NCBI GenBank assembly: GCA_964017185.1
Contig: OZ024877.1
Coordinates: 754,501-818,500, forward strand
Direction of reading: 5' to 3'
Length of the DNA stretch: 64,000 nt
From: Rugalucina vietnamica
Taxonomy: Eukaryota; Mollusca; Bivalvia; Lucinida; Lucinidae
The translations under genes and the position numbers were made by a program. The notes under the pieces were generated by a model. It saw nothing but the letters and a program-made list of their open reading frames with translations. It searched no databases and was not told where the DNA came from. Positions 11,653-21,900 of this stretch are shown piece by piece. Every line of letters begins with the position of its first letter. Within the stretch, counting starts at the first letter, position 1.

Positions 11653-14600
11653 CTGCAAATAAATATGGGTATAAAATTCATGTATATTGCATCAAATATG
11701 TTAGACCTTTGAAAATTCCAGGTTTTTGGCTCCATCATGGAGATTCAGGTAAATGTAGATTTTCACATTTGAAAGAAAGTTATCTGATAAGATTCAAAGG
11801 TATCAATGGATTAAGAGAGATCAATGAATTCAGTCAGCCTTTAAATGACCCTTTTTTATAAAACTACAAACAGATCGTGCACAACTGGTAAAATTTATTT
11901 TATGTGACCAAATATGCAAAGCTGCATTATGGGTCTTTTAAGTAATAGTGAAAGAAGGCCACATGGTAGATTGGCCATATAGGCTAAAAGTGAATACCTC
12001 TTTAACCATTGTATAAACTGAATAAATAAAGTCAAGTTTCTTTAAAGGTTCAATTCCTTAAAGGTTCAATTCAATTACCTTATAAGGCCTGGGTGTATCT
12101 GGCTCCTTCCATCTTAGGTACAGTAGTGCTAGTATGACAAACAAACTCATGAGTATAGAGGCTAGACTGATAAGGGCCATCATAGTCATCAGGCCACCTG
12201 AGAATAGCATTACCAGAGACCAGATACACTGGAACAAAGATAGGGAAGATATTTTGATTCAGAGTTCTTCAGCTTGGGCACTTCTTTCTTTATTTTTGAA
12301 TTTTAGAATTCCTTCAGTCACATTATAGGGATCAAACATGATTTTCCATTCATTAAAAATTGCTGGGGAATTTGCCAGGTCCCAAGGGGAGTGTTGAAAA
12401 GCAAGGGCATAGCCCGAGGTTTTTAACACTCCCTGGGGGACCCAGGGAATATGAATAACAAAATCATTTTTTATCGCTATTATTGCATAAATTCTGCCCA
12501 AACTAAAAAAAATAATGGTGCACTATATTTTAGGTGAACTATATTTTACAGCCTCATCACATTTTAATACACATAAAAGCATTTATTGGTATGCTTGTTC
12601 CAGGCGGAGTTCAGTAACTGTTACTTATTATTAGCATGTGCTTTTTGTGGCGCCCGGTAACGAGCCTAAAATAATGCGGTGTACTAACAGCATGTACGCA
12701 TGCAAATTGCCACATTAAAAGACAACTTTTTTCTTCATAAATAAACGCCTGTTAATGTTGTGTGACATGGGTATTTATACAATAATATATGAGCCGCGAT
12801 GCGAGAAAACCGGTCTTTGGGGTTTCTGACCTGGTCTGACACAAACCGACCTGTACAGTCACAGAAGCAGGCTAGAAGCTTGAAAATTCGGATTTAAGAA
12901 GAGAAATTAAACTATTGGTGAAGCAAAAACAAAGGCGCTGATCAGCTTCTCAGTTACTGCGAAGCTGATCTGGGCCTTTGTTTTCCCAAAGGCAAAAATC
13001 CAGTTTTCTCTCTTTGCGGCTCATATAATAAAGAATTACATTTCAAAAGTCTAATGTGGTATCTGTTTTAGCTTACCAATGCCATAATAGCTGGCCAAGG
13101 TGTTCTAAACTTGGTGCTGATCATACACATCATAACAGGTGCTTGATCATTCCTTGAGGCTGCAAACAACACTCTAGAAGAAGATAAAGGCTAACAGTAA
13201 ATCCATGAAAGAACCTGGCCAAGACACAAATACATTTTTGGAGTAAAACATCATTTTACGAATGAACATGTTCGTGTTAAATAGACTCCCATATTTAAAT
13301 CTAAATTGAAAAGAGGTATACAACAGTGTTCTCACTCTAGAATATTGTAAACATCAGTAAGAAAATCATTGCACAGTTTGTTCTTTTCAGTGCACACAAA
13401 CTAAAATATATATATATGTATCATATTTTCATCAGACAGAAATGTCATTTTTAAATTCTAAAAATTGCTGTACCTGTATATTGTATGTTTTGACTTTGGA
13501 AGTTTTTCAAAATTGATATAATGTGGTCAAAAGTTCTGATGCTCAGTTTTACTTCAAAACATTGTGAGCACTCATAACAACAAACGAAACAGAACAGCAC
13601 ACCTCATTTAATGAATTCAGGTCAACATTTACATTGGCATACAAGTATATACCCATGAAAGCAATAGCATTTACCTGGAATGTCCGAGTATGGAGGCATT
13701 TAGAACACCAACAGCAGTCACAGCTACTAGCACAGATATCGCAGGGGTCAGAGGTGGGTAAAAACGCTGGAAAAACAGCTGAAAATACAATAGAAAATAA
13801 ATTAATCATACACACTGCAACAAGGAAAACCAGACTGAATCAATGCAGCCTACTCTAGTAACTACAGAAGCAACCAAGTCTCAATGTTCACAGCAAAATA
13901 ATATAACTTGATAATTTTTACTATCTGAGCCTTCGCGTGAGAAAACCAACAATCTTGGTTTCCGACCAGGTCCAACACAAGCCAACCTGTACAGCCATAG
14001 AAATTAGTTAGAATATTGACATTTTGGATTCAAGAAGAAAAGGGAATGTACAAGTACTATCCCTGTAGCGAAAACAAAGGCAATGATCAGCTGTGTAGTT
14101 ACTTCACAGTTGATCTGCGACTTTGTTTTTGCATATGCAGATTGTTGTTTTTCTGGTGTGACTGCTCATCTTGTATTTTGAACATATTTAAAGGTAACAG
14201 TAGGCAACGATCAGGAAATTAAAGAATTCTTTTCAGTAAATGAATTCATATGCATGATATTTCCTAGTCTTGTGTGAGCATACAACTGATAGATTGAATA
14301 TCTAACAGGCTGCCCCCATGGCCAAGTGGTTAAGAGCGTTGATATTACATTACCATGCTTAACCATTCAATCATATCACCACTGTGTTTGGTGTGTTTGG
14401 CCCCAATAAGGGGCACATGTGAGATATGCGGGTGTGCCAGGTGTTTTTTCTCGGGGTTTGCCCGTTTTCGCCCCACCTACCAATTGGTCTGTTTCATATA
14501 AGCTGAAATAATCTTGAAAGGGACGTAACACTGAATAAAAAAGGTCTTGCAACTGCATCTGAATGTAACATATCTTGTTGTGTGACTTACACAAAATTGG

Positions 14601-17600
14601 CTAAGACACACAAACTTTTGGCTTCTGTTATGCAGAGGCTAATCTTTAGAAAAGTTTATTGGTGGAGAGAGCCAGATTTACATGCTCACTAATCTCCCAG
14701 CTGAGGAATGATAACTTGCAACTGCATATATTTCTAGTTTCAGGGGAGCTAAAGAAAAAAAAACATTTTCTTGTCTTACAACTGCAACTGCATCTGACTG
14801 TAACATATCTTGTGGCGTGACTAGTATAGCATAGGCAAAGTTGGCTAGGACACACATGGTTGTAGCAAAGGCAAAGGTGATATAAACAGCTCGGGGTAAA
14901 TCTCTGGAAAAAGAAAACAAAGAAGTAAAAATTCTTTGATTTTGTCCGTTATATCATATATCTATCGGTCAATATTACTATTCTCTGGTGGAAATCACAT
15001 CATATTCAATGCCTCAATAGAGACCCATAGTAAATAATTGTGTTATACTATAAACCTGAATGTGTTTTTTTTTCCTTTTCTTATTCTCATAAAAAAAATT
15101 TAGTTTGGATTTATTGTGGATTCATTAGGTCAAGAAAATCAAGAAGTATTAAGAAGTACCTTAATTAATGCATTTGAGAAAGCAAATAAACCAAAATAGG
15201 GAATTCTCATCTGAAAATTACATCTATACTTTCTTGTCAGATGTAAATACTGAGGCAGTTATTATTACACACTGGTCAGGATAACATGCCCATGTAATAT
15301 ATACCCACTATACCCCACTTTTGTATAGAAAAACTGAGGTATGCAGGGGTATACCTATTTTTCTTATTTTTGTTCCAAAACATATATTGTGGGTACTCGG
15401 AACCGCCTCAGCGAGGCGGTTCTAACTTGTACCCACAATCAATGTTTTGAGCAAAAACATTAAAAATATCAAAATTTTTCCAATGAAATTTTCAAATTTT
15501 ACAGTTGAAAAAATTCTCTGTATATTGCATGGCCAAGTTTTCGTATTAATTAACAGAGTAATTACCTTTCTGGTTTTTTCACTTCTTCCATCAAAGTTGT
15601 GATTATCTGCCTGCAAATTGATTTTTTTTCCTTTCAAACATATCAGAAACTCTGTGTGAATAGAAATACTTCATGCTCAAACTTAATTGCTAAAATTCTC
15701 AAACTTGATGCTTCACAGAATTTCAAGGGAGCATTCAAGAGAGCATGCATTTGTAAGTTCAGAAATGACAAAAAAATGATTAGTGTAGAGCCCCGGGGGG
15801 GGGGGGGGGGGGGGGCACTCCCTGGTAAGCAGTGTACCGATGCGTGATCAAAAAAACGATGAGAAAGGGTACTTTTTTTCAAGAAGGGCAGTGCGCAGCG
15901 CTGACATCATTTAGGGTAGGCAAAATGTCGTTTTTGTGGAAAAAGGGTATGTTTTTTACAATTCTGCTAAAACGCTGTGAAAAGGGGTGGACCGAGGCGT
16001 CCTTGGCCGATATGTTTTGGGCCGAAATGACTAAAATGTCTAAAACCTAAGGGATACGATATGATTTTCCCTTTCTGTTCAACAATGTGTGTTGCTTCAA
16101 TAGAAATTATTGTTTCTGCTAATTGAGTAGTTCATACAAATAAAAATGGTTTGTATTAAATCTTGTCTTTTGTACCCTGCTCTCCATAATGCTTGCTATA
16201 TGTAAGTGCTTGGTATTTATCTACTATATCAAGATTTATTTCAAGTATGTATACATAGAAGCCTAGTGGTGTAGTGGGAAAGCTGTTTGCCTTGTAAACC
16301 AGGGGTCAATTCCAGGCTTCTCCAGTTTTTCGTACAAGACTTAAACAAATTTCCTATCGCCATATTACCTTAGCTGTTTAGTGGGACAAAACACAAAATT
16401 AACCAACCAACCATTATTTCATATATATTTGTGTCAATTTTCTGTGTACATTTGAACAAATTCAGATGCTGAGGGCAAAGCTTGAAAGCCCTGAAACAAT
16501 TTAAACCTCCAATACTTTATTACTGACAGTTCCAAGGCGATACTTCCTCTGTGGTTAGTCTGTTTCTCGTTTCAGTGATGACAATTTCTTTTGTATGTGC
16601 ATTTTAAGGTTTACCATCTTTTCTTATTGTACCTGTAATATGTTGCCTATTTGTAACTTTAGCTATTTCATGTGTTGATTGCATGACCAAATGTTTGTTT
16701 CTGATCATATCAGTTCCACATTTTTAAGCATTTTAACCCAACAGAGCCAAAGTCTCGAAGGTGATCTTATAGGATAGGCAGGTACCTGGCATCCATCTTC
16801 CGTTACTGTAGTCTGTCTATATTTTAAAATTACTTCTCTGAAGCCATCAGACAGATTGTTTGCATATTACACATATAGCATCTTCACGTGGTTATAAAAG
16901 AATTATTGCATTCCAGTGTTTTAGTTGACTACAGTGGAAAGGGGTACTTTTTGACGGGACACAGTGGAAAGGATCACATTTTAAAGCAAACACAGTGAAA
17001 AGGGGGGTCAAGTTTTAAATGTCGATCACACTGTTTAGGGTATGTTCAACAATCCTTTGATCACGCATCGGTACACTGCTTACCAGGGAGTGCCCCCCCC
17101 CCCCCCTCCCCCCCGGGTGTAGAGCTCATGAATTCGTTTGCCAAAAGTTGCCAACTATAAAATTTTAATGTATGAATGTAATGAAATATTGGGTGTGCTC
17201 TAGACTTTGAAGAAAAAAGTCAATAACATTTCCACAAATGTCCAAAATAAATTTTCATTTTGTATAAACTGGTTTGGAACTGATCATAGAAAAGTTTCAG
17301 ATGGTATCAAGGTTGAAAACAAGAAATGTGTTTTCATGCTCCTGGCATCTAAACCTTACCATCCTCCATAGATAAAGACAGAGTAGAAGAATCCTACAGC
17401 GACCTTCCCTGGCTCTGTTGATGTGTTCTCCCACATTATGGGTAAATTCTCTGTCTCACCTAAATGAGAGAACAATGATCATAGGTGTGATAATACTAGA
17501 CGCCTGATCTTCGAAAATCCAAACTTTCAAGCCAGTGTAGCCTCTGTGACTATACAGCCCTGGTTGCAAACTTAAAAACAGATGGTAATTATGGGCTATG

Positions 17601-18980
17601 CACCTTTAACATGTTTAAGAGGATTTCTCCCATTCTACGATGCTTCATATTTTGGATGTAAAACAGTGAATTCTATGTAATAGTTTTAATTGCTTAAAAT
17701 TCAAATATAGCAATTTTAACCAATCATATGACATCTCTTGCTAGAGGTACCTTTGGCAAGCTGAAAAGCTCCACACACAATGATAAGTGCCAATGCCAGT
17801 AATTTGGACATGGCTAAAACTGTCTGTACTTTGGTAACCAACTTCACATACACACAGTTGACACCAACAAATGTAACTGAAATGAAAAATATAAATATTG
17901 GCCATGAAAAAAGGTACCTCTGTAAATCTATATATGATCAGCATGGCAAATTAACTAGCATTAACAATAACATGACCTTTTAGTATAAAGTAAAGATTGA
18001 GATCAGCTGTTTGACAACATAGCAGCTTATCTGTGTCTCCATTTTCATTGTATGGAAAGTACAGTCGCTATAGATAGAATTTGTTGTGCCATGGCACATA
18101 TGAAAAATACAAGTGTACTAAATACCTGAAGGTCAGGACATTTTCGGTTAGTAAACAAACATTTATACCATATGATATAATTTTCGTTATCTGATTTAAT
18201 CATAGTTTTGTCTCCATAGGCTCTGTACTATGCCTATTGGATAAACTTTAAAAAAAAACTGAGAAGTGGCACTTTTTAATCAGCAAACTAGCAATTCAAT
18301 TATAAACGTTTTTAGTTTATTTGACATGTTTGACACAATATAATTTATGTGGCTATTCGAGGACACAATACATTCTGAATTCATATCTATAAAAATACTC
18401 ATGGGCACAGTTGAAGGTAAAAATGTCCATTGAAGTCAGTATTTCCATCAGTCTGCATCCACATTTAGATATATTTTCTCATATTAACTAAAAATTACAA
18501 GTTGACTTACCAATTATCCATGCTGCAAGTAGCTTTGTTGCTAGCTCTGGAGGTTCACAACCCTGATAAAATGGCTGAGTGATGTATATAACTGCTATGT
18601 AAGCCGTAAAGGCCCAGAAAGGCCCTGAAATCAGAAGCAGGTAGCCCCAGGCCAACAGGAACCCGGGTAATGGACCAAACACATGCTTTAAGTAAGCGTA
18701 TGGCCCTCCTGCCTTCGGCATCATGGTAGCCATTTCTGTGAAGCACAACGCCAGACTTAAGTTTATGAACCCTGCACACAGCCAGACCACTAGTGACAGT
18801 CCTATTGATCCTGTATATTGCAGAATGGACTTTGGAGTTGTAAAAACTGCAACATGTCCAGTCAGTGCAAACAGTATTGCCACACAATGTACAAGACTTA
18901 TCGTTCGTTTCATTGCAATTGTTTGAGGTCTGTGATCGACCTTCACTAGATGGTTAGTTGTGTCATCCATTTTTGTGTAT
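11377..18980 (-). CDS. SLC7-family amino-acid transporter light chain (9 coding exons)
   Basis: Multipass transporter of the LAT / b(0,+)AT class, in which a light chain pairs with a 4F2hc- or rBAT-type heavy chain in the plasma membrane. Coding exons: 18511-18970, 17751-17876, 17360-17459, 15566-15610, 14780-14903, 13675-13778, 13077-13173, 12079-12228 and 11475-11652 (or to 11377). All have GT/AG borders and compatible phases. The product is 461 residues to the internal donor, or 493 by read-through. Family marks: WLCAGFINLSLALCFTEM (TM2), MPKAGGPYAYLKHVFGPLPG, Cys138 in QGCEPPELATKLLAAW (position of the heavy-chain disulfide), VFIYGGW (TM6), MEEVKKPERDLPRAVYI and GIPVYFVGVKWKSKPK. Odd point: the TM1 motif, usually GSGIF, reads GHVAVF (residues 38-43). 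Which SLC7 member it is cannot be settled, so no symbol is given. A 5' untranslated exon must lie upstream. Confidence 0.9.
12079..12228 (-). CDS. SLC7 gene, coding exon 8
   Basis: Encodes CIWSLVMLFSGGLMTMMALI and SLASILMSLFVILALLYLRW plus KEPDTPRPYK: TM9-TM10 and the 'W L R . . K P . . . R P . K' motif preceding TM11. Acceptor 'tctttgttccag', donor GTAATT, phase 0. Confidence 0.88.
12365..12450. repeat. Imperfect palindrome in SLC7 intron
   Basis: 'ccaggtcccaaggggagtgt' is followed about 40 bp later by 'aacactccctgggggaccca', its approximate reverse complement. It is a small foldback of unknown type in the intron between coding exons 7 and 8. Confidence 0.45.
12789..13023. mobile_element. 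MITE family M1, copy in SLC7 intron 7
   Basis: About 235 bp, with TATGAGCCGCGATGCGAGAA and GGCTCATA at the ends and TA outside both, fitting a TA target duplication. The centre holds 'gctgatcagcttctcagtta' and its near complement. It sits 53 bp from coding exon 7. Confidence 0.75.
13077..13173 (-). CDS. SLC7 gene, coding exon 7
   Basis: Encodes RVLFAASRNDQAPVMMCMIS and TKFRTPWPAIMAL: the 'AREG.LP..LSMI....TP.P' block of SLC7 light chains and the start of TM9. Acceptor 'tcttcttctag', donor GTAAGC. A MITE M1 copy ends 53 bp downstream of the donor. Confidence 0.88.
13675..13778 (-). CDS. SLC7 gene, coding exon 6
   Basis: Encodes LFFQRFYPPLTPAISVLVAV and TAVGVLNASILGHSR, the TM8 region (family: 'W.MP..VALS.FGS.NG..F..SR'). 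Acceptor 'gtattttcag', donor GTAAAT, phase 2 out. Confidence 0.88.
13925..14168. mobile_element. MITE family M1, copy in SLC7 intron 5
   Basis: Ends TGAGCCTTCGCGTGAGAAAA and CTGCTCA. The interior contains 'aggtccaacacaagccaacc', 'gtacagccatagaaatt' and a degraded central inverted repeat ('gatcagctgtgtagttactt', 'cacagttgatctgcg'). Confidence 0.7.
14311..14539 (+). mobile_element. tRNA-Ser-like SINE
   Basis: The head 'gctgcccccatggccaagtg' and 'gttaagagcg' matches a tRNA-Ser-type box A. The body contains 'ggggcacatgtgag' and 'tcgcccc'-like sequence, and the tail is 'gggacgtaacactgaataaa'. It matches the minus-strand SINE at 22743-23005 along its length, but the box B region is damaged. Its tail abuts the decayed exon copy at 14540. 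Confidence 0.65.
14540..14628 (-). pseudogene. Decayed duplicate of SLC7 coding exon 5
   Basis: Aligned to the real exon at 14780-14903, the minus-strand sequence reads L-C-V-L-A-N-F-V and then a stop. A deletion of about nine bases removes the AYAIL region, after which 'acacaacaagatatgttaca' matches again. It is in the same orientation, about 220 bp away. It cannot be a functional alternative exon as it stands. A SINE borders its low-coordinate end. Confidence 0.7.
14780..14903 (-). CDS. SLC7 gene, coding exon 5
   Basis: Encodes DLPRAVYITFAFATTMCVLA and NFAYAILVTPQDMLQSDAVA: TM7 and the following loop, a close match to the family 'NLPRAI...Y.L.NVAY' block. Acceptor 'ctttttccag', donor GTAAGA. 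A decayed second copy of part of this exon lies downstream at about 14540-14628. Confidence 0.9.
15274..15549. mobile_element. MITE family M2, copy beside SLC7 coding exon 4
   Basis: Left end 'tcaggataacatgcccatgt', right end 'ggccaagttttcgtattaat'. The hairpin arms AAAACATATATTGTGGGTAC and GTACCCACAATCAATGTTTT flank 'cgcctcagcgaggcggttct'. It ends about 16 bp from the exon 4 donor. Confidence 0.75.
15566..15610 (-). CDS. SLC7 gene, coding exon 4 (45 nt)
   Basis: A 45-nt exon completing the Trp codon and encoding QIITTLMEEVKKPER, the conserved cytoplasmic segment after TM6 (family pattern E-E-[VIM]-x-x-P-x-R/K-N/D-L-P). Acceptor 'caatttgcag', donor GTAATT. A MITE M2 copy ends at about 15549, so only some 16 bases of intron separate exon and transposon. 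Confidence 0.8.
15792..17117. mobile_element. Transposon with poly-G terminal repeats and 8-bp TSD
   Basis: The 1326-bp element begins CCCGGGGGG (long G run) followed by GCACTCCCTGGTAAGCAGTG and TACCGATGCGTGATCAAA, and ends with the reverse complement of these. An exact 8-bp direct repeat TGTAGAGC flanks it (15784-15791 and 17118-17125). Subterminal segments repeat 'ctgtgaaaaggggtgg' and 'acagtggaaagg'. The 8-bp TSD points to the hAT, P or Merlin class. No transposase frame was seen, and a SINE-like copy is embedded near 16.26 kb. Confidence 0.8.
16257..16415 (+). mobile_element. tRNA-derived SINE nested in the poly-G element
   Basis: 'gaagcctagtggtgtagtgg' (box A) and 'ccttgtaaaccag', then 'gggtcaattccaggcttctc' (box B plus tail of the tRNA region), then 'cagtttttcgtacaagactt'. 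It resembles the minus-strand SINE at 51.48-51.63 kb, which shares the 'tttgccttgtaaaccag' block. Confidence 0.55.
17360..17459 (-). CDS. SLC7 gene, coding exon 3
   Basis: Encodes GETENLPIMWENTSTEPGK (extracellular loop, with an N-T-S glycosylation sequon) and VAVGFFYSVFIYGGW, the TM6 segment whose F-x-YGGW motif lines the substrate site in LAT-type carriers. Acceptor 'ctctcatttag', donor GTAAGG. Confidence 0.88.
17751..17876 (-). CDS. SLC7 gene, coding exon 2
   Basis: Encodes VTFVGVNCVYVKLVTKVQTV and the TM5 segment SKLLALALIIVCGAFQLAK, closely matching the LAT-family 'GKLLALALII' helix. Acceptor 'tttcatttcag', donor GTACCT (weak at +4 to +6). Phase 1 in and out. Confidence 0.88.
18511..18980 (-). 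CDS. SLC7 gene, first coding exon
   Basis: Encodes residues 1-153 plus one base. The start is ATG at 18970, context 'acacaaaaATGG'. It is chosen over the in-frame upstream ATG at 19009 because a strong acceptor ('ttttctcctaacag') sits at 18981-18994, only ten bases 5' of it; the exon therefore begins with 5' UTR and a non-coding exon must exist upstream. Contains TM1 to TM4 and Cys138. Donor GTAAGT follows at 18510-18505. Confidence 0.88.
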
Positions 18981-19009
18981 CTGTTAGGAGAAAATTCCAA
19001 ATCTGTCAA

Positions 19010-20096
19010 CTTTCTTTTTCCATGTTTGTAAACAAATCAATGAAACGCTTTTCCTGGTCATTTCAAGCATTTGGATTGACACAGATTCTGCTAGTGACAC
19101 AGTAATCGTGTCTAAGAATACATGTACATCCTTTGGAGGTGCACCACCAAGGGATATGTATTTTGAACACCCAAGTAAATGTGTAAGCCATGTTCTGATG
19201 AACTCATTTGTGTGTTGCTCAAGGTCACAACATAGAGCAGGTAGTATTCATGTTCATTACAATTTCGTTTCCTAGTCCCAACACTCTACCACTAAAGTAT
19301 ACCCGGAACCTACGAATAGCAATAAAGGTCATTTCATGATAGCATAAATAGTGTGGGTGTTAGGCTTTGTTTTCATCTGTTAAAGCTTAAGTCATACAAC
19401 TACAGTTAGTAATCACAACTACAGTTCCTGGTTAAGCCTCCCAGTGACAAGGCAACCCGACCTTAGTGAAGTGGCACACATTTGTTCATCAAGTGAAAAC
19501 TAGTCGAGGAGGTATATCGTCTCTAAAAGCAGAAAATAATGCGCCAAATGTGAAAAAGGGTTCAAAGTTAAGACCATTGACAGGGACTAGTTATCTTAGA
19601 TAAATTACCTGTCATTTGGCCATAAGGAACTTTAATAAGAATCAAGACATAATTTGTTTAACAAATTTTCTTCAACAAATAAATATTGGTCAATCTTTAC
19701 ATTACATGTTGCATAAATCACAGTTATAACCATAAATCATATAAAATATGCCCTAAAATAATAGTGTCTACATGGCAATACCGTATTGCCATGTAGACAC
19801 TCATTTAAAGCATTATTTTATGTTTAATGGGTATAACTGCAAGCACCTGTGCATAAATGAAAAAATACATTTCAGCTAACCCCCTTCAGCACTTGGTTTT
19901 ACCAGAACTAAACCTTCTGAAGTCCTCCTCAGAGGTTCAAAAGTCCTAAAAGAGGTCCTAAAAGAAGCAAAGAGATGGAAGTATACTGATAAATATTTCA
20001 TCCGAGGCTAATTCAAAAACCTTTCTGTCTCAGTTGCTTAATCATATGAATGTTGTTTGGAATATGACAACACTGGCATTACTATGTTTTTAACTA
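19010..20096. other. Intergenic stretch upstream of SLC7
   Basis: This should contain the 5' untranslated exon and promoter of the SLC7 gene, but neither could be placed: no TATA box or donor stood out. Apart from the 39-nt palindrome at 19763-19801, no recognised repeat was seen. Confidence 0.35.
19763..19801. repeat. 39-nt perfect palindrome
   Basis: AGTGTCTACATGGCAATAC, a single C, then the exact reverse complement. The match resumes weakly outside ('aaaataat' and 'attatttt'). A one-base loop means it would form a cruciform in DNA or a tight hairpin in RNA. Confidence 0.9.
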
Positions 20097-20749
20097 CAGG
20101 TGACTCTCATTGAGTGGACCAAGCTTATCACTTAAAGCTATCAGTATTATGAGTTAACCAAATCATGGCGTCATTGCTACCAAAATCGTAAAAAACATAA
20201 TTTATATATTAGTGACTGTGGTAAACAGATGCTTTTTTTTATTTTGAGACCCATTGATGTGCTTATTTTGACATTAATTATGAGAAGACAAACTCTGCCA
20301 TTTTAAATCAATTAAGGACAGCTGAAATCACTTAGGTGTTCAGCGCCGACAACTTGTTCAACAATAGATCAAACTAGACCCTCCCAAAAATCAATTATTC
20401 AGTGTGTCAACACTCAGTGTAATCACAGCAAACAGTTTCCCTTAAAGCATACTGCTAATTACATCACGCTTGTGTAGTTGTAAAATCAGCTGATGTACAC
20501 GTTTGTACACTGACCTCATTTTTAATGAGATGTGACGGATGAGTTAAGCGACGTAAATTGAACTAAATTTACATGACCGGGACACCAAACTTGTGTTGAG
20601 CTACCCATTTTGTCGATTCAGGCGTAGTTCGAGTTATAAGTTGTTGAAATACAAAGAACATATAGAGCAAACGATTGGGACTGGTCTTTAGAATCCACAT
20701 AAATTGTAGTATCGAGGTAAGCGTTGTCGAGGTAACGCGAGCCACCTGT
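20097..20749. mobile_element. pogo/Tigger-like non-autonomous element
   Basis: Imperfect terminal repeats, CAGGTGACTCTCATTGAGTG on the left and, reverse complemented, CAGGTGGCTCGCGTTACCTC on the right, continuing with 'aagcttatcactt' against 'aacgcttacctcg'. TA flanks both sides (20095-20096, 20750-20751). TA duplication plus CAGG ends suggests the pogo branch of Tc1/mariner. The 73-codon open frame at 20618-20839 spans the right end and is not a gene. Confidence 0.55.
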
Positions 20750-21114
20750 AGTTAGTTTGTAAAGCCATGGCAACTGAGAGCATTTTAAATAAATGCTGTA
20801 GCAGAATGCTGCCAAGCAAAGACCCCCAAATACCAACAATATTTCACATTACTATATAGCATTAGCACAGGATAAAGAACCAGAATACACAAGACACGTT
20901 TAACCTACTGTAGAGTGAAAACAATGACACAGACTAGCTAAGTAGCAGCAATGTGGTACAATAACGTCTTTGTTTCCACTGCACGTATAAAAGGTAATAG
21001 AACGCTTGTGTCAGCTGGTTGAGATTCTTTTAATATTGATTCTAAGTCTGTAATCATCTTGATATGATTGGCTAACACCTACCACCATTGGAATTAATTG
21101 TCCATAAGAATAAT

Positions 21115-21300
21115 GGGCAGTGTCCTGTCATCTGGGCAGCAGATCATTGACTTAATTTTAGCTGCACAGATATAGTACAATGCCTCTTGTCTACTTTCCA
21201 AATCTGAAAATCAGTGTCTCAAGTCTTCTTCTGTGGCTGTACAGACTTGATTTGTTAGACACGATCATTACCTCCAAGCGGTTTTCACAATAAGCTGATC
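21115..21300. mobile_element. Strongly degraded MITE M1 relic
   Basis: 'agtacaatgcctcttgtcta', 'ctgtggctgtacagacttga' and 'aataagctgatc' occur in the order seen in family M1, but both termini are too diverged to place exactly. Confidence 0.35.
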
Positions 21301-21482
21301 AAATTTTATGACAGATTTTGCTAATAATCACATTTTGGTTTTGGGAAACCAACATCATTGTTTGATCCATCCAACATATATCCCATCCAAAACACACCAC
21401 TGAGCAAAGTCGCTTTGCCAGAGCAGGATTTTAAATCACATTGTGACTGCTCCATATTACATAAAGCAGTCTGATCAATTCT

Positions 21483-21855
21483 CACTGGGTGCTTCCTTCG
21501 TCCCGATATAAAAAGGTTTTGTTTGACTTTTACTATAGGTCCCGATAGGATTTGGTTTTGTTTGATTCCAGTATAAGATTTTTTTCTACAATAATTCCTA
21601 GAATTTGGTCAAAGATTTGATTTAATTCTAATTTATGACGTCACTGAAAGAATTTCAAGTCAAAATATTGTGCTTTGAATGCAATTTTATGATAAAATTT
21701 AATTTGATTCGTTAAATAGTGATATAAATCAAGCGATTTATGTTATTGTCGACTCTGTTTTGTTGAGATTTACTGTGTTAAAGAAGTAGAACAAAATCCG
21801 TTACCAAAAAGTCAAACAAAACCTTTTTATATCGGGACCAAGGAAGCACCCAGTG
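21483..21855. mobile_element. 373-bp MITE with about 49-bp TIRs and 6-bp TSD
   Basis: The left end CACTGGGTGCTTCCTTCGTC, CCGATATAAAAAGGTTTTGT and TTGACTTTT is mirrored on the right with very few differences. The exact flanking repeat AATTCT occupies 21477-21482 and 21856-21861. A 6-bp TSD is uncommon; IS3EU and Dada are known classes with about 6-bp duplications. No coding capacity. It lies just beyond the ITFG1 stop, possibly in the 3' UTR. Confidence 0.8.
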
Positions 21856-21900
21856 AATTCTGAAGTCGTATAGAATGGAATGAATAAAAATGGCAGTGTA

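Noticed and set aside
18971..19009. Upstream ATG at 19009 as SLC7 start
   Set aside because: It lies 5' of a strong acceptor ('tctcctaacag'), so this segment is intron, and the extra 13 residues lack family support.
20618..20839. Minus-strand open frame with a hydrophobic N-terminus
   Set aside because: It spans the right end of the pogo-like element, and most of it is translated terminal repeat.
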